DNA from: an uncultured Sphingomonas sp.
Lineage (GTDB): Bacteria; Pseudomonadota; Alphaproteobacteria; Sphingomonadales; Sphingomonadaceae
Length of the DNA: 6,823 nucleotides
Direction: 5' to 3'
Assembly: GCA_946886845.1 (NCBI GenBank)
Contig: CAMPJH010000085.1
Location: 1 to 6,823 of the forward strand
Part shown: positions 6,178 to 6,823 of the stretch, in pieces
How positions within the stretch are numbered: position 1 is the first letter of the stretch
How the letters are laid out: every line of letters begins with the position of its first letter
The notes under the pieces: model-generated
Seen by the model: the letters and a program-made list of their open reading frames with translations, nothing else
Told to the model about the DNA's origin: nothing
Database searches by the model: none
Position numbers and translations under genes: made by a program

Positions 6178-6823
6178 ATGGACCTTGCGCATGCCCTCTC
6201 CGGCTTTCTTGTCGGGCTGCTGGTCGGACTGACCGGAGTCGGCGGCGGCTCGCTGATGGCGCCGATCCTGATCCTGATTTTCGGAGTCGCTCCGACCACC
6301 GCGATCGGCACCGATTTGTGGTTCGCCGGAATCACCAAGAGCGTCGGCGGAGCGGTCCATCACGTCAAGCGCAGCGCCGACCTCGCCGTCGTCGCCCGGC
6401 TGGCGATGGGCAGCGTCCCGGCCGCCATCGTCACGCTGATCGTGCTCAGCGCCATGCGCTGGTCCCAGGTCGAGCATGGCTGGCTGCCGTTCGCGCTCGG
6501 CTTCGTCCTGGTCGCGACGGCGGTGGCAACCATCGCCCGACCGGCATTGCACCGCTGGGTCCTGGCGCGGCAACGGCGCGGCTCGTCGATCGCCCCGACC
6601 AGCTGGCAGGCGCCGCTGACGGTCGCCGCCGGCGCAGTCCTCGGAGTGCTCGTCACCCTGACGTCGATCGGCGCCGGCGCGCTGGGCGCAACGATGCTCG
6701 TCTTCCTCTACCCGCTGCGGCTCTCGACCCGCGAGATCGTCGGCACCGACATCGTCCACGCGGTGCCGCTGACGATCATCGCCGGCATCGGGCATTTGCT
6801 TATCGGCAGCGTCGACGGAGGGC
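6178..6823 (+). CDS. TauE/SafE (TSUP) family membrane transporter, N-terminal part (partial)
   Basis: The open frame runs from ATG 6178 to the window end (215 complete codons). An in-frame TAG at 6166-6168 lies four codons upstream with no alternative start between, so the start is well constrained. The product is hydrophobic and has the two-repeat layout of TSUP proteins (PF01925, formerly DUF81). The first repeat has GLTGVGGGSLMAPILIL (17-33) and GTDLWFAGITKSVGG (44-58). The second has TSIGAGALGATMLVF (162-176) and GTDIVHAVPLTIIAG (189-203). A positively charged cytoplasmic linker (RQRRG, 131-135) separates the halves. Family members export sulfite, sulfoacetate or other organosulfur anions, or have unknown substrates. 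The usual length is about 250-300 residues, so most of the protein is present. No clear ribosome-binding site precedes it. It may belong to the same transcript or have its own promoter in the 83-bp gap. The substrate is not predictable. Confidence 0.9.
   Translation, partial: MDLAHALSGFLVGLLVGLTGVGGGSLMAPILILIFGVAPTTAIGTDLWFAGITKSVGGAVHHVKRSADLAVVARLAMGSVPAAIVTLIVLSAMRWSQVEHGWLPFALGFVLVATAVATIARPALHRWVLARQRRGSSIAPTSWQAPLTVAAGAVLGVLVTLTSIGAGALGATMLVFLYPLRLSTREIVGTDIVHAVPLTIIAGIGHLLIGSVDGG

Noticed and set aside
6091..6795. Minus-strand 234-codon frame at the right end
   Set aside because: It is antisense to a clear TauE/SafE coding frame and translates to Asp/Arg/Gln-rich low-complexity sequence.

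Overview
The window is GC-rich, tightly packed chromosomal DNA. It most likely comes from an alphaproteobacterium of the Sphingomonadales. That placement rests on the UvrB N-terminus, the paired DUF3617 lipoproteins, the short intergenic gaps and the codon usage; it is an inference from recognised protein style, not from a marker gene. No RNA genes, mobile elements, CRISPR arrays or long repeats were seen.

Layout: (1) Positions 1-898, minus strand, hold the first 299 codons of uvrB, whose 3' part lies outside the window. (2) A 65-bp divergent intergenic region (899-963) separates it from a plus-strand run of genes that continues to the end of the window. (3) Positions 964-1887 encode a 307-aa polytopic membrane protein. 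It carries recognisable but degenerate SEDS (FtsW/RodA) landmarks and lacks the large extracellular loop. (4) Positions 1923-2843 encode a CPBP (CAAX protease/Rce1-type) intramembrane metalloprotease with all three motifs. (5) Positions 2896-3456 and 3481-3993 encode two tandem DUF3617-type lipoproteins with a matching cysteine layout. (6) Positions 4020-4892 encode a diacylglycerol-kinase-like lipid kinase. It overlaps by ATGA with 4889-6094, a lipoprotein serine hydrolase of the class C beta-lactamase/DD-peptidase fold. (7) From 6178 to the window end lies the N-terminal part of a TauE/SafE (TSUP) membrane transporter.

How they fit together: five of the six complete genes have products predicted to sit in or be anchored to the envelope, and the sixth is a lipid kinase acting on membrane lipids. 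Gaps between the six are -4 to 52 bp, so one or a few transcripts are plausible. A shared envelope role (peptidoglycan or lipid remodelling) is an inference; nothing in the sequence proves that the genes act in one pathway. The most unusual item is the shortened SEDS-like protein encoded next to a CPBP protease.
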